Below are positions 4,064-5,075 of a stretch of DNA of 5,075 bases, piece by piece; within the stretch, counting starts at the first letter, position 1; each line of letters begins with the position of its first letter. The translations under genes were made by a program, and so were the position numbers. The notes below the pieces were generated by a model. The model did no database searches. It was not told where the DNA came from and saw only the letters and a list, made by a program, of their open reading frames with translations. The stretch is taken from the NCBI GenBank assembly GCA_964555825.1, contig CAZKTY010000047.1, positions 1 to 5,075 of the forward strand, in the 5' to 3' direction. Origin of the DNA: CAIRYW01 sp964555825 (GTDB lineage Bacteria; Patescibacteriota; Minisyncoccia; Phycocordibacterales; CAIRYW01).

Positions 4064-5075
4064 TTAATTATTGACCTCAGTGTAATTCTGGTTGGTATAG
4101 CAGGTAGCATATTTAGTAGAGATAACTGTGGGAGCATCTGATTCCAAACAGGATAGTTTATAAGTAGTTTCTTTGTTGACGTTTGTTACTGCATATGAGG
4201 ATAAAGGAGGATTAGTTTCTGATGGGGTGAAAGTCTTAACAGAAGCTCCTGATGGATCAAAAATTTCACATTTTGATATTCCGTCATATTGGTTGAAATC
4301 CCACTTGAATGTACATACTCCTGAATTTGTTATACCACTTGAGGCTGGATTTATGGTACTTGGACTTGCGTAGAAACTCTTTATCTTAATAGTTCCTACT
4401 GGTACAGATTGTAATGGTTTTGCATCGGTATTGGGACATAAGCTCGCAGAAGGAGTTGTTGCAGAACATACGGGATTTCCGTCTGGGTCACAAGAAGTTA
4501 TCTTTCCTCTATAAGTGATCCCACAATAATTAGCTTGAGAGAAGCAGATATCACCTACAGAACAAGTAGAGGAAGCTGTTTGATCCTCTGTTGTCGATGA
4601 AGCTGAAGGAGAACCGCTGTCATTATTATTTGAAGTAACTGTTATTGGCCAGTAGCCCGCAAGAGTTCCTATATATCTCATTTCTCCCGTATTCTCAATG
4701 TTCCATGTATTAACGAATTTTGTGTTGATCTGGTATTGTCCTGGATTTCCTGGTGCTCTAAAAGTTGCTATTGTTGCATCAGCATAAGGTGTCAAATATT
4801 TTTGGTGGGGACCTACTGCAACTGTTGGCTGAAAATGTAATTTTTGTAACTGTTGAGAAGAACTTAGAACATTGTCGATAGTTGCTGAAGACCAGTTTGA
4901 ACTAGTATCACTCAAAAATGCTCCTAGACCGGTGGCTGTATCAACTATGGCTCCTGAGTTGTAGCATGCGACCTCTTGGAAAGTCACATTAACAGAAAAT
5001 GATTCTCCTGGGCTTACTGTCTGAGGAGGAACTCCTGATACGAGAAAAGGCATTGAATCATAGATGCTGTCTTCG
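4064..5075 (-). CDS. Large extracellular Ig-like/Cys-rich protein, C-terminal part (cut by window edge)
   Basis: The frame is open across the window edge: codons EDSIYDS precede the Met at 5053, so that Met is internal and the N-terminus with any signal peptide lies outside. At least 336 residues are visible. The order is a beta-rich domain of about 140 residues beginning PFLVSGVPPQTVSPGESFSV, a Ser/Thr/Asn linker (NNNDSGSPSASSTT), and a Cys-rich module with six cysteines within about 45 residues (from TCSVGDICF to SLCPN). A second Ig-like domain ends the protein, with IKSFYASPSTINP, CTFKWDF, ETTYKLSC and four or five further cysteines. The TTYxLxC pattern with a preceding AxPxTI segment is typical of secreted Ig/PKD-like repeats in Patescibacteria surface proteins. 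Many cysteines suggest disulfides outside the cytoplasm. No C-terminal anchor is present. Adhesion or a cell-envelope role is inferred. Confidence 0.7.
   Translation of the reverse strand, partial: EDSIYDSMPFLVSGVPPQTVSPGESFSVNVTFQEVACYNSGAIVDTATGLGAFLSDTSSNWSSATIDNVLSSSQQLQKLHFQPTVAVGPHQKYLTPYADATIATFRAPGNPGQYQINTKFVNTWNIENTGEMRYIGTLAGYWPITVTSNNNDSGSPSASSTTEDQTASSTCSVGDICFSQANYCGITYRGKITSCDPDGNPVCSATTPSASLCPNTDAKPLQSVPVGTIKIKSFYASPSTINPASSGITNSGVCTFKWDFNQYDGISKCEIFDPSGASVKTFTPSETNPPLSSYAVTNVNKETTYKLSCLESDAPTVISTKYATCYTNQNYTEVNN

Noticed and set aside
5051..5053. Start codon of the surface protein
   Set aside because: The frame stays open upstream to the window edge with plausible residues, and no signal peptide follows this Met. 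It is therefore internal.

Overview
The window joins two unlike stretches of DNA, and nearly every gene lies on the minus strand. Bases 1 to about 1300 are visibly richer in G+C and look like a mobile element, either a phage or a plasmid. They hold the N-terminal end of an ArdC-type antirestriction gene (1-233) with a strong Shine-Dalgarno, and a small phage-type replication protein gene (479-847). They also hold a possible Cys-rich mini-protein (962-1144) and several hairpins. The replication gene ends at a TGA, but the same frame continues for 50 more protein-like codons to a TAG at 326. The TGA therefore looks like a nonsense mutation or a readthrough point. Short GATAGNCTATC repeats and an AT-rich repeat tract span this spot in the order seen in lambda-type origins located inside an initiator gene.

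Bases 1300-1425 are a regulatory junction. They hold promoter-like elements facing both ways, a minus-strand terminator and a perfect 17-bp bidirectional terminator that contains the stop codon of the next gene.

Bases 1419-5075 are AT-rich and lack good Shine-Dalgarno sites. In minus-strand transcription order they carry the C-terminal part of a large extracellular Ig-like protein (4064-5075, cut by the window edge), a small one-helix membrane protein (3704-3955), a NUDIX hydrolase (3291-3695), a self-cleaving LexA/UmuD-type repressor (2674-3252) and a UmuC-like Y-family DNA polymerase (1419-2681). The last two overlap by 8 bases and form an SOS mutagenesis operon. Its promoter has a perfect CGAAC-N4-GTTCG LexA box filling the spacer between the -35 and -10 elements, and the predicted transcript starts at or next to the ATG, so it is probably leaderless.

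The surface-protein style, the small membrane protein and the near absence of Shine-Dalgarno sites suggest a Patescibacteria (CPR) genome or a mobile element of one. This is an inference from style, because no rRNA or other lineage marker is present. The functional logic of the right half is that DNA damage triggers RecA-assisted self-cleavage of the repressor, which derepresses its own operon and the error-prone polymerase. A NUDIX nucleotide-pool enzyme lies directly upstream under a separate promoter. The left half looks like the replication and antirestriction part of an invading or integrated replicon. No CRISPR array, tRNA, rRNA or insertion sequence was seen.
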